A DNA stretch of 64,000 nt from Antedon mediterranea (GCF_964355755.1 NC_092674.1:29686001-29750000); one strand, 5' to 3'; positions 32,378 through 47,300 are shown, counted from the first letter of the stretch. Translations and numbers: made by a program. The notes: a model not told the origin generated them from the sequence alone.

Positions 32378-35300
32378 TCAAGAGGTTGAGAATTTAGCAG
32401 AGAATATTTTAGCTATTCTCTTTGCTTCTTCAGCTGTTGGAGGTCTGTTTCGAGTCTTTGGTCTTGGTGGATCTTTTTGATCTTTTGGCTTGTGCAACCT
32501 ATCAGCAACCTCATTGACAGCTGCAGCCTTTGATGTTGAATACTGCCGATTCTGAGGCTGCAAGAAACAAGAAAAACTTTAAATGAAAAAGGCCAAAACA
32601 GTTGATGAGAGTTCTTTACTTGAAATAAACAAATTACAATAATTAAAACGAAACAAAAAGTGAAATCAAAATGTCCTTTTTGGTAGTTGTACCTGTACAG
32701 CTTGTTGTGGCAGTACTGATGCTGCTGTTCTTAAAGCTCTCATCGAGGCTTCCAGATCAGCAGGTGGCAGAAAGAAGTTGGGCATGAGGACAGGTTGTTG
32801 TCTGAATCGCATGGTTAAGGAAACCATATCTCACAATACAGTATAATAGTAACAAGGCAATCTAACAACAAAGATCAAAGGGTTTATCTGTGGCTGCGAC
32901 ACAATCAGTATCACACCGCACACCACAGAGTGCCTATCTTGGCAAGCTCAGTGCCCTGTTGTCAGATTGCCTTGATTGTATTGACAACACAGTAGAACGC
33001 TTTTGTGGGACATACAAAATGTGCCTTTATGGTTGTTATAAAGGAGAAGTTCTACTGTTTAAATTTACATAACTATATTAATACATCAAAATAAAGGATA
33101 CCGTGCCGGTTCACTAGCTCTCGTTTCTTGTTTTCTTTCAAACCGATCTTTTTGCATGGCAGCTTCTTCTGAGTTTATCGTTATGACAACCGAATCATTA
33201 TCATCAGCATTTTCCTCACCGCTTACACTTCCAGCAGCATCTTTTAAGGCTTGGTGGTCACTCTCCAATTCTTGGTGGTCACTCTGCAATGTTTGGTCAC
33301 TCTGCAATGCTTGGTGGTCATTCTCCAATGCTTGGTGGTCTGTTAGACCTTCCGGAATATTTTCTGTTTCATTATCGTTACCATATTCCCCTTCACCACA
33401 ACCATTTTTATTTGAACTAATTTCTTGTGGTCTATCAACATTTTGATCATTAATGTGTTGATTCTCAGATTGCAAGTCAGTGATGTCTTGCTGGCTTCTT
33501 GAGTCTGTACTCAATACAATGAAGCTCGAGTCACGGTCAAGCCGCTGCTGACCACAAGTATTTCCTACATCTTCCTCACTCTTAGCCGTTCGTAAAACAT
33601 CTTCTGGCTTACTGGTTTTACCGCCATTTTTTAAATCTGAAGGCTGATTGAAACTTGATGTTTGCTGTTGAATATCTTCATCAAAATCCACATTTTTAAA
33701 TTGGTGTTTGTCAACCTTATCAGGAACTATTAAATTACTGAATTCTTGGGAAGAGATATCATTAAGAGGCTTTGGGATCACTTCCTCAAAATCACTGCCA
33801 CTGTCCCAATCACTATCAGTCTTCTGTTCTAGTGGATCCCAATGACTGGGTGGTGGCCTAGCAGGCAACAAGTCTTCAATGTTTTCCAGCCTTTCATAAT
33901 GTATATTAGAAGATGAATCCCTTTCAAACGTCCTTGGATTATTAAGGTTGCTAATTTCATTATCTAAGTTAATTAACTCTCCTGTTGGGACAGGATAAGT
34001 GGTTGGAGCACTCATGCAACTTTCTGCCTCATTCTTATCTGATTTGTTTTCCAGAGATTGTGGAGATCTCACTCGTTCATCTGGAGATCTCATTGAACCG
34101 TATGGCTCATCATCTTTGTAACCGTCTACCAATCTATCATTCATTTCATCAGCATCATGATGTTCAAAGTTTGTGCTGCCTAGATTCTGTTGCCCATTTT
34201 CAAAGTGAGAAAATCCTGATGTTATCAGTTCAGGATAATTATCTTGTACATGATTCTTTTCTTTAATATGATTGGATGTTATTTGACTTCTGGCCTGACC
34301 TCTACTTAGATCAGACTGCCTGTGTTTATGATTCTTTCCTTGTGACCGATGTTGTTCAGAATCATCATAATCTTCTGGATGACTTCTTCCTTGTACCTGA
34401 TCTCTCCTGAGCTTTTTCTTTAAATTCTCTTGAATTATATCAAGTTGTTCTAAGTTATCCCTACAAAGAAACGTACTAATTTATCATAGTATTGGGTAAT
34501 TTTAAGATGGAAATATATTAATACGATACAAAAACATTTTTTGTGCCTTGAATAAGTAGGAAAACATACCGAAGACTGCGTCTCAAAAATGATTTTGAAT
34601 TCATCATAAAAGATGTCGATGTATCAGACCCTAGAACTCCAAGAGAGGGAGTATGTTGACTTCTACTTTTTTCTCTGGTGCCCAAATCAACTAATTTCTG
34701 CTGGAGTGACTCATGAAATTGCCGTACATTCTTGAGATGATCCTCGAAGTGCGAGGCTTCCTGGATCGACGGTTCTGTCGATTTTGAGTCACAACATTGT
34801 ATTGTCTGCTCAGGGTATTGTACTAAATGGCTTGGAAACTCAGTGTATTGGCTGCTGGATTGGAAGCTGGTGGTTTTTGGCCTTGGTGACATCATGGTAC
34901 TTTGTTGTGTTGGGTTTACAGGTTGCTTCAGTGGAGAAATGCTCTCCAGCGGTGAAATACCAATCTAAAACAAAAAATAACACTATTAGTATATTTTAAA
35001 GGTACTATATACACGTGGAGTTTAATACCTATTTTGTTCTATGTAACACAATTGAGAGTTACTATAAAATCACAACAGACAACAAGCATTATACTGACCT
35101 TGAGTTGACCCTGACATTGTCCACTGAAATCCATGATATTGTACCAACCATTGATCAATTTAAAACCAGCTAGCAAAGGGCAAAGGTCAACGGATACAAA
35201 TCCTAACACACGGTCATTAGCTGTGTTCGGCTCTTTAGATGTTTGTTGCCAAATTTTAAATATTAAATTCTAGAAAAAAAGTAATTATAGAAATGGTAAA

Positions 35301-38300
35301 ACAAATATGCACAGTTTTGATGAAATTTGCACAATATAAGTGAATAAATTATCATTTAATATAATTTAAAGATTCTTTGTTGTAAAGCTCTGTCTACACT
35401 ATCAAACTTTATGTGACAAATAAATGTGCACATGTGTCCATATATGGACATGATGTCATATCACTACCATATTTGGGCACATCGCACTTTTGTTGTAAAA
35501 CTAGTTTGATAGTGTAGACAGAGCTTTAGGTAATAACATAATTCTGACAAAGATATTAAGACCAGAATAAATGGTCAGAATATCAGTGTCTCTAAATTGA
35601 AATAAGCACACTGTGCAAGTGTATCATAGAGCACTATTCCACGGATTCTATCCTATACAGACCTATCATAGCAAATGGTATTCTGCAGTGTAGTATCTAT
35701 TACACGATCCTAGCATATCTATTAGCTAGAGTGTCTCTTTGCCATCATAGTACACACGTTAGGAGATTCTATCCTATCTATCTACTATACACGATCCTAG
35801 CATATCTATTAGCTAGAGTGTCTCTTTGCCATCATATTCATAGTACACACGTTAGGAGATTCTATCCTATCTATCTACTATACACGATCCTAGCATATCT
35901 ATTAGCTAGAGTGTCTCTTTGCCATCATAGTACACACGTTAGGAGATTCTATCCTATCTATCTACTATACACGATCCTAGCATATCTATTAGCTAGAGTG
36001 TCTCTTTGCCATCATAGTACACACGTTAGGAGATTCTATCCTATCTATCTACTATACAGTGAGAAGGTGCATGTTATGTAAAGTGCCTTCATTAAGGAAT
36101 TGTAGCCTACCTACTGAATGGCAGAATGTATTATATAGCTGAGTGTCTTTGTTTTACTACATAGAGAACTCATCAATCAAATTGTAGTCTATTCTACTAG
36201 AGTTGATTATCCCATATTAAAGCACACGTCCTAGAGTTGATTATCCCATATTAAAGCACACATCCTAGAGTTGATTATCCCATATTAAAGCACACATCCT
36301 AGAGTTGATTATCCCATATTAAAGCACACATCCTAGAGTTGATTATCCCATATTAAAGCACACATCCTAGAGTTGATTATCCCGTAAGTGAACATCCTCA
36401 GATCCAAGAAAAATGTTCATACAGGCTTACTAGGTTTTTTCGGCTGATGATATTTTGCGATGTTCTAATAGGACTCTAGGCTATCTACTGCATGGCAGAA
36501 TTTATCCTACAGTTGAAGCTAAGTATGGCTCTGATATAATCAAAGTTGTAGATGAATATACTGTATCTATTTGATTTCATAATCTTGCATTGTATAAAGC
36601 TCTGTCTACACTATCAAAAAATGTATTAAGTCCCCAAATATGGTAGTATGACATCATCATGGGTACATCACATGTTTTTGTCACATAAAGTTTGATAGTG
36701 TAGACAGGGCTAAAACCAATGATGACAATCATTCTAAAAATAAATTATTAAATGAATTATACAGAAATCACAAACCTGATTTTCGAGAACATCTCTGTTG
36801 ACTTTGGCTTCATGATCAAAGCCCCACGTAATCCTGTCGCATCCAGCTGCTGAGGGTGATGTGATTATGCCTTCTGTTGTTTGATATGATACATAGAAAG
36901 TATTCAACCTGCAGACATGAAACAGTACTTGATTAGACATTCATGTAGGGCATCATATGGCCTATATTTCATAGCATACATATTAAAGAGCCCCAAGTAT
37001 ACAAGTATGGCATCAACCCTGGAATATTTCCTTGAATGTTGGCAATGTTTCTGTTAAAAATACTCTCTACCTAAACACCACAGTAACTCACGTATCAGTA
37101 TGGCAGCCAATATGCATGGCCTGTTCAACCACAACATGAACACGTACTGGTCGTCTTTTCCATTTCTCTTCCTCCTCTTTCCTTAGTTTCTCCTCTTCAA
37201 TTGCTTGTAGTCTTTCTGTTTCTTCTTTCTCCCTTTGCTTGATTTCCTCTTCTTTTTGTTTCTCTTTGATTTCTTGTTTGCGTTGTTTTTGTCGGTCGTT
37301 GGCAATAAAGTCATCTGGTATAGTTCCTTCATCGTCCTACGTTAAACAAAGTAATTAATAACTTCTAGTATGCATATAAACAATTTGTGTATAGTGTACA
37401 AAATATAAATATATAGGTTTTTTATCGTATTGAAATAAATAAATACTGACTATGAAATCTTGCCTATGCTGTCTCGTCTGTTTTCTTGTGACATGTACTC
37501 TAAGGAAAGCGCCCCCAAGGTAAGCAGCTCCTGGTTTGAATACGGGATACCTTCCACTTAAAAAAATAATTAATATTATCATCATTCCAAATTTTTTTTT
37601 AGATATACGCAATATTGTGAAAAATCAAATACATTTGTCACATAGATGAATGAAAATACACATAACATACCCAATTCTTTGAGTCTCTCTGAATTCTCTT
37701 GCAAGAGGTGAAAGGTCAAGGTAAGAACAACCAATCAGCTTGTCTCGTTGTCTAGGTCGAGTCTGATTATCCACTGTATCATTGTAACTAATCCACAACT
37801 GAATTTCTAGACGCTCTTCTTTTAAATACCTACAGATAAAATTTAAAGAGCTATCAAAATGTAATATTTTTTTCTCATGTTTTACCAAGGATTTAATGTC
37901 CTATAATGATACTCAATATTGTGATTGCGTGAAAACTGTAGAGTGAGGTATTTTACCATATAAAGGGTTCTGTTGAGTGACACCTGAACCTGTGACTATG
38001 CTGCATGTCTGCTTGTAGACTCTCACCATCTTCATCATCAAGGTAACTCAAAGTTGCTAACACAGCAGCTGAAATAATGAGAATATAAATCAAGGTGAAA
38101 TGGTATATTATATTAGGGTATTTCACAACCCACAGCAGCAATGATATGTACCATAATCTGCACACAAACACAGTACCACTGTACAAAGCTCTGTCTACAT
38201 TATCAAAAAATGTGATGTGCCCATATATGAACATAATTATGTCATATCACTCTCATATTTGGGCATATCACTACCATATCTTTGAGTATCTTTTACTACA

Positions 38301-41300
38301 TATAGAGCATAGACAGAAGTCTATCTACTAGAGTTGATTATCTCGTAATAAAGCAAACATCCTCAGATCCAAGAAATATGTTCTTGCTGTTGAATAGGTT
38401 TTTAAAAAGTGTTAAGTTACCTTTATCATAGAACTTGTATCTAATATAGGCCTTGGCATGTTTGTCTATTTGTGTCTGGCCTGCACGCAAAGCACATATC
38501 ACAGGGAACACCGCGACATCTACGTTGATGTCAATTTGTGATGTCATCATCATGTGATCATCTAAACACCAATCAAAATCATATGTAGTGAGTAAGAATG
38601 GTAGTGGTAAAGAAAAACATTAAAAAAGATAAAATACACACTATATCAAAATTAATGTTTATTAATGTTGCTTACCTTGTTTAGGCCACCCTTCCATATT
38701 AATGTTTAATTAATGTTTATTAATGTTGCTTACCTTGTTTAGGCCACCCTTCCATATTAATGTTTAATTAATGTTTATTAATGTTGCTTACCTTGTTTAG
38801 GCCACCCTTCCATATTAATGTTTAATTAATGTTTATTAATGTTGCTTACCTTGTTTAGGCCACCCTTCCATATTAATGTTTAATTAATGTTTATTAATGT
38901 TGCTTACCTTGTTTAGGCCACCCTTCCATATTAATGTTTAATTATTGTTTATTAATGTTGCTTACCTTGTTTAGGCCACCCTTCCATATTAATGTTTAAT
39001 TAATGTTTATTAATGTTGCTTACCTTGTTTAGGCCACCCTTCCATATCCTGCATTGAATCATCAGGAGCCCAGCCTAGGCTACGAGCAGCATGGATCACC
39101 TTTTCTTGATCATGCTGGTGGGCTAGACTGATCAAAACCTCTAGGCCTCCACCTACTCTATCATTAGGAGATTGCGAGGCACTTTTAGGAGCATATTGCT
39201 CCTGGTGCTGCAATGATTGGATAGCTTCTGATGCATTGTCCCAGCCTAGTGGTGGTATGTACAGAGGATACCAGCCCTTTACTCCTATAGCAAAGAAATA
39301 AATTAAATATAATGTAAGAATGATCTTAAAATTTCAGCAAAAAAAAAGTTTTCTGGTAGATCAGAAGACTACAATGGCAACAGAGGATAAATAGATTTAA
39401 ACTTTACCAGTTTTACTGGTTAGTAGTCGTTTCAGGGGAATTGTAGAGCTCCCAAGCAAAATGTCACCAGAACTTGAGAACAGTCTTCTAGCTGTTACTG
39501 GTCTATTTACATCTGTATCAAGTGACTTCACATCAAGATCTTCAGAAAAAAAAATATAATTAATTAAAGTAGAATAGTAATCACTAATAGGCAAAAATCA
39601 GGTGACTTTCAATAGGCAAAATCAGGTGACTTTAACATGCAGAAAATCAGGTGACTTACAACATGTAAATAATCAGGTGACTTACCCGATTTGAATCCTG
39701 GTACTTGATGCCACACCTGGAATGTTATGTCACCTGACTCCAACACTTCAGCTAGGCTGATGCCACCTGCTTCAGATTCCTCACTAAACCATAATGGGCA
39801 AGGGAAGTCTACGTAATGAGCAAACTCTGGTGCAAAATTACGGGCTACACTCTGAGTTACTCTTATCTCCTAGAAAAAAAAGAATTTCTTCATTATTGCC
39901 AAATCATTGAGTAAACCAAACTTATCTTATCTTATGCCGTTTAAATTAATAAATATTGTTGTTAAAAATATTATTGTATCATGAAATATAAGTATAAGTT
40001 TCTTACATCGTTTGAAAGAAATGACATGACAGCCTTAACGTAGCTGTTGACGCCAACATCGCTAGGATACTGCATCCCAGCATCATGCCTAGCAACCGAC
40101 TTTGCTGCTGCCTGAAAACAAAGATAAAACAAATCATCAAATTAATGTAAACAAAAGAAAATCAAAAAACAAGAATATATCAATCCAAAGGAAATTACTG
40201 AAAAATATGACAAATCTGTTGGTATCAGTGGCTGGATCTCAATGCAGATACAAATAATATAAGCAAAAAAGCTAAATTAAACATAAAACACTCAGAAATA
40301 AATTTCAGAGCAAATTCCACCAGAACAAGAATATATATATACTCATATATGTATAGTATACATACAGACAATTTTGGTTTCCTAAAAAAGTTGTAGATTT
40401 GGATATATAAAGTTATAAAATGTATATAAGCAAACATTAACATTTTGACAGTAGTAAAGATTACCTTAAGTCCACAGGCCCTGAGAATACCAACAGAAAT
40501 ACAGACTTGAGAGCCAGTTGGCTTGCTTAAGCCATGCTCAGCTGGTGTCTTAATGTTGCTGGTCTTGTAGTTAATAGTAATATCCAAAAGGCCTGCATCG
40601 TGAAGCTACAAAAAACAAACAAAATGTATTATAAATTACTAAAGAAACTCAAATAAACTGTTCAAAACATTAAACTTTAAAGCTCTGTCCACACTATCAA
40701 ACTTTATGCGACAAAAAAATGTGATGTACCTATATATAGACATGATGTCATCATATCATACCACATTCAAGCATATCACTACTATATTTGAACACATCAC
40801 ACTTTTTTGGTCCAACTAGTTTAATAGCGTAGATAGAGCTTAAAGCCCCCTTCCCTACGTTTTTTAGATCTAATTTAAGATCACAAACTATATTTAATGT
40901 AAAAATAATACTATATGGTCCTATTGCGATAACTTTTTTCGTCTTTAAACGGTTAAAAATGTGAAAAATAAGTTGATTCTAATAATTATAGCGGCCCGCT
41001 ATAAATCCCAAAATGCATTGCGCGCGGATTGATATTGTTGTTTTTCACCTGTAATTTGCCCACTTTTCGATCGATCGTGAGGCCAAAACAAATGGAAGAC
41101 TCCTAACTTTTCAGCGAAAATACCGGGTTTTCCCCAATTTGTATCAACGAAGTCTGGCAAAAATAGAAAGACAATTAATGCAGCAACTATACAACGTCAG
41201 GCTAGGTATATAGCTAGCGTACGATGTTCGTACGTTACCGATGTTTACCAGCTAAGCCTACAAAACTAAGCCTAGCTAGGCTAGGCATAAGACCGTCCAC

Positions 41301-44300
41301 GAGAGGTAGATCGCCGCGAGCTACTTAGGTAGTGCATTGTTTCTCACTTTTTATCATAATTTACCATAAAACGTACATTTAAGACAAGGAATGACATGGT
41401 TTAATGTTTTTAAATTGATATATATGTATTATTTTCCAAAAAACGTCCAAATTTGCAGGAAAGGGGTCTTTAACTTACCATGACTGAAAATATATTGTAT
41501 ATTCAGATTGTCTAATAAATTAAATAATTGAGTTTTACCTTTGCTCTTTTTTCACTATCATTCTCATCTGATTCCAGCTGTGGTCTTAACGGTAGCGAGA
41601 AACTCTGTACTGATGTCTCGCCTCTTTTCTGCATGGTGACCATTGCACACAACTTGGCAAGAGGTAGGGTAGCCTATATAAAGTAAGAGTATGCTGTGAT
41701 AGGTGTGCTTAACATCCCATTTGAAAGATGAGGTGAGAATATTGAACAGGAAAACAATGATGCAATTATGTGTGGATGGTGGTGCTTTTTGTGCTTTGTT
41801 TATCGGTATTTTGCAAGTTGTGTACTCTGGAAGATGAGTCTTGTACAAAAAGGTCAACCAGTTTAAAGAAGATATAAAAGATTTTTCTGTCTATGAAATC
41901 TAAAATTACCTTAGCTAATACTTGGTCCCGTATGTTAGGACAGTAGTATCGACACCAGACTTCAAAAGGAATACCTCCTGCTCCTCCACCAACACCTGCA
42001 CAAGCTATTGCAACAAAATAACATTTACACTATTGTCATATCATAATCTAATTAAGAAATGAAGATGATTGTTTTGTTGTCCTTAATACTATCATCATAA
42101 TTGCTTGGCCGGACATAGCCACAAGTATGGTTGGTAAGGTTTTAACCTGACCACTTTTCTAAAGAGGCCTTTGACAATTATTTTTATGTAATCACCGCAC
42201 AACTTAATTTTTTTGTGGCTACGGCACTCATTACCAACACTATCAATCTAATGACTACTTTCATCTTCATCACCCCATTCTTTATCACTCTGATTGTCCT
42301 CACCTGTAAGTAGCTCTCTCTGTACTGGTATGCTGCTTGGTATCACAAGTCTGTGCCTACAGATATCATGAAACATTGGTTCTGGTATGCATAGTGTTGT
42401 AGCAGTCCTATGAGGCTTCAGAGATGGTGGGGCTAAAATAAATAAACAATTATCATAAATGGTGAGGAGATTTTGGAGAGCCCATTCATGCTAGTCAGAC
42501 CACCACCTGATTATTGTCCAAGTCCAATCCCATTGTCTACAGGGTCCATTCAATGTATTCGATAAGTATAACAAGTTTTGTTGAATGTGTACTAAAAATC
42601 AATCATCTTTACCATGTTTGATTAGCTGACTGGTGTGTGGCTGCTGGAGCAATGATGGAAAATGATACTGAACAAAGCAGTCAGCTTCTCCCCACACAGT
42701 ATCTTGGAATTGTGGGAACCCTCGTATGCCTTCAACTATAACTTCAAATGTGTGTTCTGGAAATTAAATATTCTTGATTATGAACTTATTATTTCTCTCG
42801 TGATCATTATTACAATATCAATCATTTTAAATTTAACTGTATTTAAAAGAATTTTCTTTACCTATCATATGTGTTCCTGAAGTGGAGTCATCGGTCCCTA
42901 AGACATTAGCCCTATAAGTCAAATAAAAATGTGTTTTTGAATACAATATAACAAATTATGTTATGCTTACTTAGGCTTGAATCTAACCCCTAGCCAGCAA
43001 CCTAAAGGTATGATGTGGAGGCAGTGATCTGGAGGTTGTGGGTTCAAATCCCGCTCAAGCAATAAAGTACCAATTACGCAAACATCTGACCAATTACCAA
43101 CACCCTGACGCAAAGCTACTCCACAGTAGTTAGTTATAAACAATTACAACCCTATATTTTTACTGTTTAAGTAGTATAATCCAATGTTCAAGTATAATCC
43201 CATCCCCCATTTAGGATAAATTTAGGCACAAAATTTGTCAATCCATTGTTAATCCAGAGTGTACTCCCACCACCTAATTTTCACCAAATTTCAAAAACAG
43301 GCCCCTGGGACTATATGCGGTAATGTATTATTGTATTAATTAAAAAAATTATTCTATTCTAATTCACCTTTCTAGAAAATGGTCTGGTCTATCTGGAAGA
43401 GGAACATTTGATTCCTTGTCTAGTTTCACCCGCTGTAATTCAGATATCTATAACAACAAAACCAAAACTTTCTTTCCAAACATCTTACAAATTATGTTAA
43501 TAATTCAATAACAGTTTTGATGCTGTTTTAGGTCACTTTCAGTCTCAGTTAAAAAAAAAAATAAAAAATAGAACAATTATCCTCTCTCAACTAATGAAAA
43601 CTTGGTTTTGTATTTAGTTATTAGTCAGTATTATGTAAATTAAGTCATTATTGGATGTTAGCCAAAGCAATTGACACAGTCTGTGTGGGTCTGTAGTAAT
43701 ATCATTACAGTTAAAAAGGTGTTGACTTACCTGGCCTTGTGACCCTAGCGATAGGAGAACCTTTAGCTGCCCATACTTGACCCCAGTGAAAGGGTCAACC
43801 ACTGGCAGAGAACTATCAACAGCCACAACTGGAAACTAGTGAGAAAATATTGATTTGATTATTTCATTATAAAAACAATTACAGATAAAATACAATGCAT
43901 ATATACAGGAAACATAAATCAACAACATAATAAATAAAAAAATTGACGTCAAGGATAACCCATAAAATTCTTCAAAAGACTTTTTTGCAATAATTGATAA
44001 TCAACATTTCATTTCTTTATTACTTTAAATGCATATTTATATATTTATACAGTAAAGCTCTGTCTACACTGTTAAACTAGTTTGACAAAAAAAGTGTACC
44101 AAATATGGTAGTGATATGGAATCATCATGTCCATATATGGGCACATCACATTATTTTGTCACATAAAGTTTGATAGTGTGGCTTAACACATAATATAATG
44201 AATGTACCTTTGATTTTAGCATTGCTGTTGATATTCTTGGATCTCTGTAGGACATATAAAACTGATGAAGAGGCAATTTTACTATTCCAACAAGCTAGAA

Positions 44301-47300
44301 ACAATAGGAGAAATACTGTATTAAAACTGTGAAGAGAAGCCTTTCAATAACCTAACCAAATATGCTTACAATTAATTAAGATTTTATGGCTAAGTTATTG
44401 ATGATGTTACTACCTGGTCATTTTCAGCAGAAGTTTTCTTGTCCCAAACCTCAACAATCATAAAGTTATTTCTGGTTCTTTCAAGCAATGATGGCGAAAC
44501 AAGTACAGGTGCAATCTAGAATGAAAACAAAGTTATAAAATCAAATAACAATGGTGACCATTTGAAATAAACGAGGCAGGGAGCTACAAAAAAATACTTA
44601 AAGATGACATACTTACTTGAAGAAATTCATAATCAGGTTCAGTAGTTCCCCAACAGACATTAGAATTCACAACGTCATCGGACCAGAACATTCGACATAC
44701 CAGATAGGTATTGCGCGTAACGTTATCACGACCAAAACCTGAATGAACAAGGCAGCACAAAATGTATATCAATCGCAGAATTCTGGGTTCAAATCCTGTC
44801 AGACTCCCTCATTTATATATCTTAAATATATTTACACCACAAGCACAGTGTACCATGTCCCATATAACTGGCTCAGCCTATATATGGTGCCAGTATTGGA
44901 TTTATATATATATTCTGTGGTTACCTGTTATACCAATGCCTGAGCTATGCTTTGGGTGTGCTTTGGTATGATTTAATGGTGCGATTCCCTGTAAAGTTAG
45001 GCCACTCCCAGTTGGTATGTGAAGTAGACAATGCAACGTCATCAGCTGGTAGCAGAAAATGAGATAATAATAAAAAACATAGTATATCAGTTATCACCAA
45101 CACAAGGTTTATCTGGGAAATTAGTTATTATCAAACACAAACAATGTAATTTATCAAAAACTAGCCTGTTAGTGACAATGATTCACTGTTGGTAAATTGA
45201 AATAAAAAATAAATAGAACAGATGTTTTGCTGTAATCAAGATTTGTAAAATAAAAATTGGTACTGGGAAAAAAATAACAATTTGGTTAAAAGCTCATACA
45301 CACCTCTGGTTGAGTGTTTGCTGGTGTCTGCTGCATTGGATTCTGAACACCAGAATGTAGTTTCTTTACATAAATCTCATTATGTTCGTCTACAGACTTT
45401 TGCTGAAATCTCCCACAAGTGTCATTCCTTACATGACGCCCTTGGTAGACCGGAATCCGACTCGGTTGACCACGACCCACTGAACTATGACCTTTTTTTT
45501 GAGTACTCATTTCATTTGAAGGCTTCTCTAAGTCAGAGATATCGTCCTTTTGATGTTTCGCATCAGTTTTAGCTGGTGGTGTTATTTTTGTAGGCGCTTT
45601 ATGAGAGGGGACAGCTAGCAGTTGTGACCCTTTCATTTCTGCAACTTTGACCTTTGCCAAGTCTTGCATGAAGTTTTTGCTGTCAGATGCCAATTCTACT
45701 GAGATCTGTGTACAAGATTATATTATATATTATAATATATAAATAATAATTGTTTTTATTTTCGGTGCCTTATTGTCGGATGTCACTGATCATATTGGTA
45801 TGGTTGTTTTTTTTCTAATTTTGCCAAAATACTATACCTGTAAATGAGCGACAATTTTGTCGCCGTCCTCATTCAGCTTGTCACTGTCGGAGCCAGACCA
45901 CCGCCCTCTATCTTTCTTGTCCTTAACAGGTATCTCAACCTGAATGCCAAGCCCAGATGACTCCAAGACAGACCGCAACGAAACACTTGCAACTCCCAAT
46001 AGGTCAGGCTAAAGTTAAATAAAGGTTTAGCAATTATTCCTTACTGCAAAATCTTTATATAAATGCACTGTTTATGTAAAGAACTTCTTTGTGTATATAT
46101 CAAAATAATGTATTTTTATTATTAGTATTTTTTATATACATTAAATAATATTTTGAATTTTATGGAACTTGAAATTCTATTACAATTTGATAGTAGTTTT
46201 TTTATTGAATTTTTATGAAATGTATTTTTGTACTGTATGGCCTCAATGATCAGCATGTAACACAGTTCAATAAAAAATATAAAAATTTTTAATTTTTAAA
46301 AAGCTTTTAATTAATTTATTGCAGTTTTATATACCATTTTAACTCCATTTAATGTATATTTTGTTGTTGAAAATGTTTAAAATAATTTTTTCATAATTTG
46401 TGGTATCAAAATAGCCTTACTGTTTTTTGCCCAGCTGTTCTTGTAAATATTTTAAAGACGAGTAAATGCTGCCACCATCTGTTGACAGCTGTTTCATCAA
46501 ATCTTACGGGGAAGACGGACCGGTGTGTGAAAGTCACATCTTTAAAAAAAAAAAGGAATTTAAATTTAAAAAGTTTTTATCTGCACTACATTTAAATATT
46601 TATTCATAAAATCATATTAAAGTTTAACCAAGTCTTTTTTTCAGATAACTGTCAACTTTAAAATTATCTTCAAAATATAAAAAAAAAATTCAAAGAAAAA
46701 TAAAAACAGTTCTTACTGGATTCTTGCACTTTCTTTGAAGCCAAACGCATAACCTCTGTAGCTGTTGTGACCTTTGACCCTCCATCTCGAGAAGTAGCTA
46801 CTACAGGAAATTTATACTCGACCAAGTACGTTCTATTGAATTATAAAATAAGGACTGATTAACATGGGGACAATGATAATAATATTTATTGATATTTTAA
46901 TTGATCTAAAATTTACAAAATGTTGACAAACAAATTAATTACTCGCTCGCTCACCTTTTGCGTTTCTGCACTGGTCTAGGTGGTCGGCTTTTAAGTTTAC
47001 GACTCTTAGGGGTTCTTGAAGGGGTGGGTGCTTCAGAAGATATGTTTTCTAGTATCATGTGATCTATATTGACCCTTGCAACATTGACCCTTCCAAGCAA
47101 GGTCAATCGTTCAATGCTCAGTCCTTCTACGACATTGAAACCTATTGTAGGAAATGTTTTACCATGTTTTTAATAAATGCGAAAATATATTACATATAAA
47201 TTAACTGTATATATAAAGTACTGCCAATGATGTATTTATAGTATGTTTTGTTGCTTGTTGTATTGTATTGTAAATAGTTTTAGCTTAGTTTTTCATGTCA

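Larger units (their letters stand above)
32378..38561 (-). other. C2CD3: C2CD3 exons 34-44 (aa 1547-2582)
   Basis: Exons 38561-38421, 38068-37957, 37829-37671, 37556-37451, 37336-37092, 36908-36776, 35269-35099, 34964-34570, 34460-33102, 32801-32693, 32557-32378. Matches to the vertebrate protein: [65 protein letters not shown], and [14 protein letters not shown] with [18 protein letters not shown]. Exon 38 adds a charged KQ/EEK helix (about 60 aa) before the last C2 domain. Exon 42 is a 1359-nt disordered acidic exon with a short DHQAL repeat. Confidence 0.93.
39024..47141 (-). other. C2CD3: C2CD3 exons 13-33 (aa 551-1546)
   Basis: Exons 47141-46955, 46832-46717, 46539-46421, 46008-45838, 45705-45304, 45045-44925, 44738-44617, 44515-44414, 44294-44208, 43835-43731, 43447-43368, 42911-42862, 42756-42613, 42432-42304, 42004-41910, 41673-41539, 40605-40465, 40111-40007, 39869-39686, 39539-39408, 39284-39024. 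Diagnostic blocks: [168 protein letters not shown] and [15 protein letters not shown]. Exon 17 (134 aa) is a basic disordered linker between C2 domains. Confidence 0.94.

Noticed and set aside
33156-33446. Plus-strand Trp/Ser-rich frame antisense to C2CD3 exon 42
   Set aside because: Shadow of the DHQAL coding repeat on the minus strand.
35731-36081. 116-codon open frame with repeated [20 protein letters not shown]
   Set aside because: It is the translation of the 87-bp tandem repeat inside a C2CD3 intron. The period is a multiple of three, so the frame stays open; no gene context.
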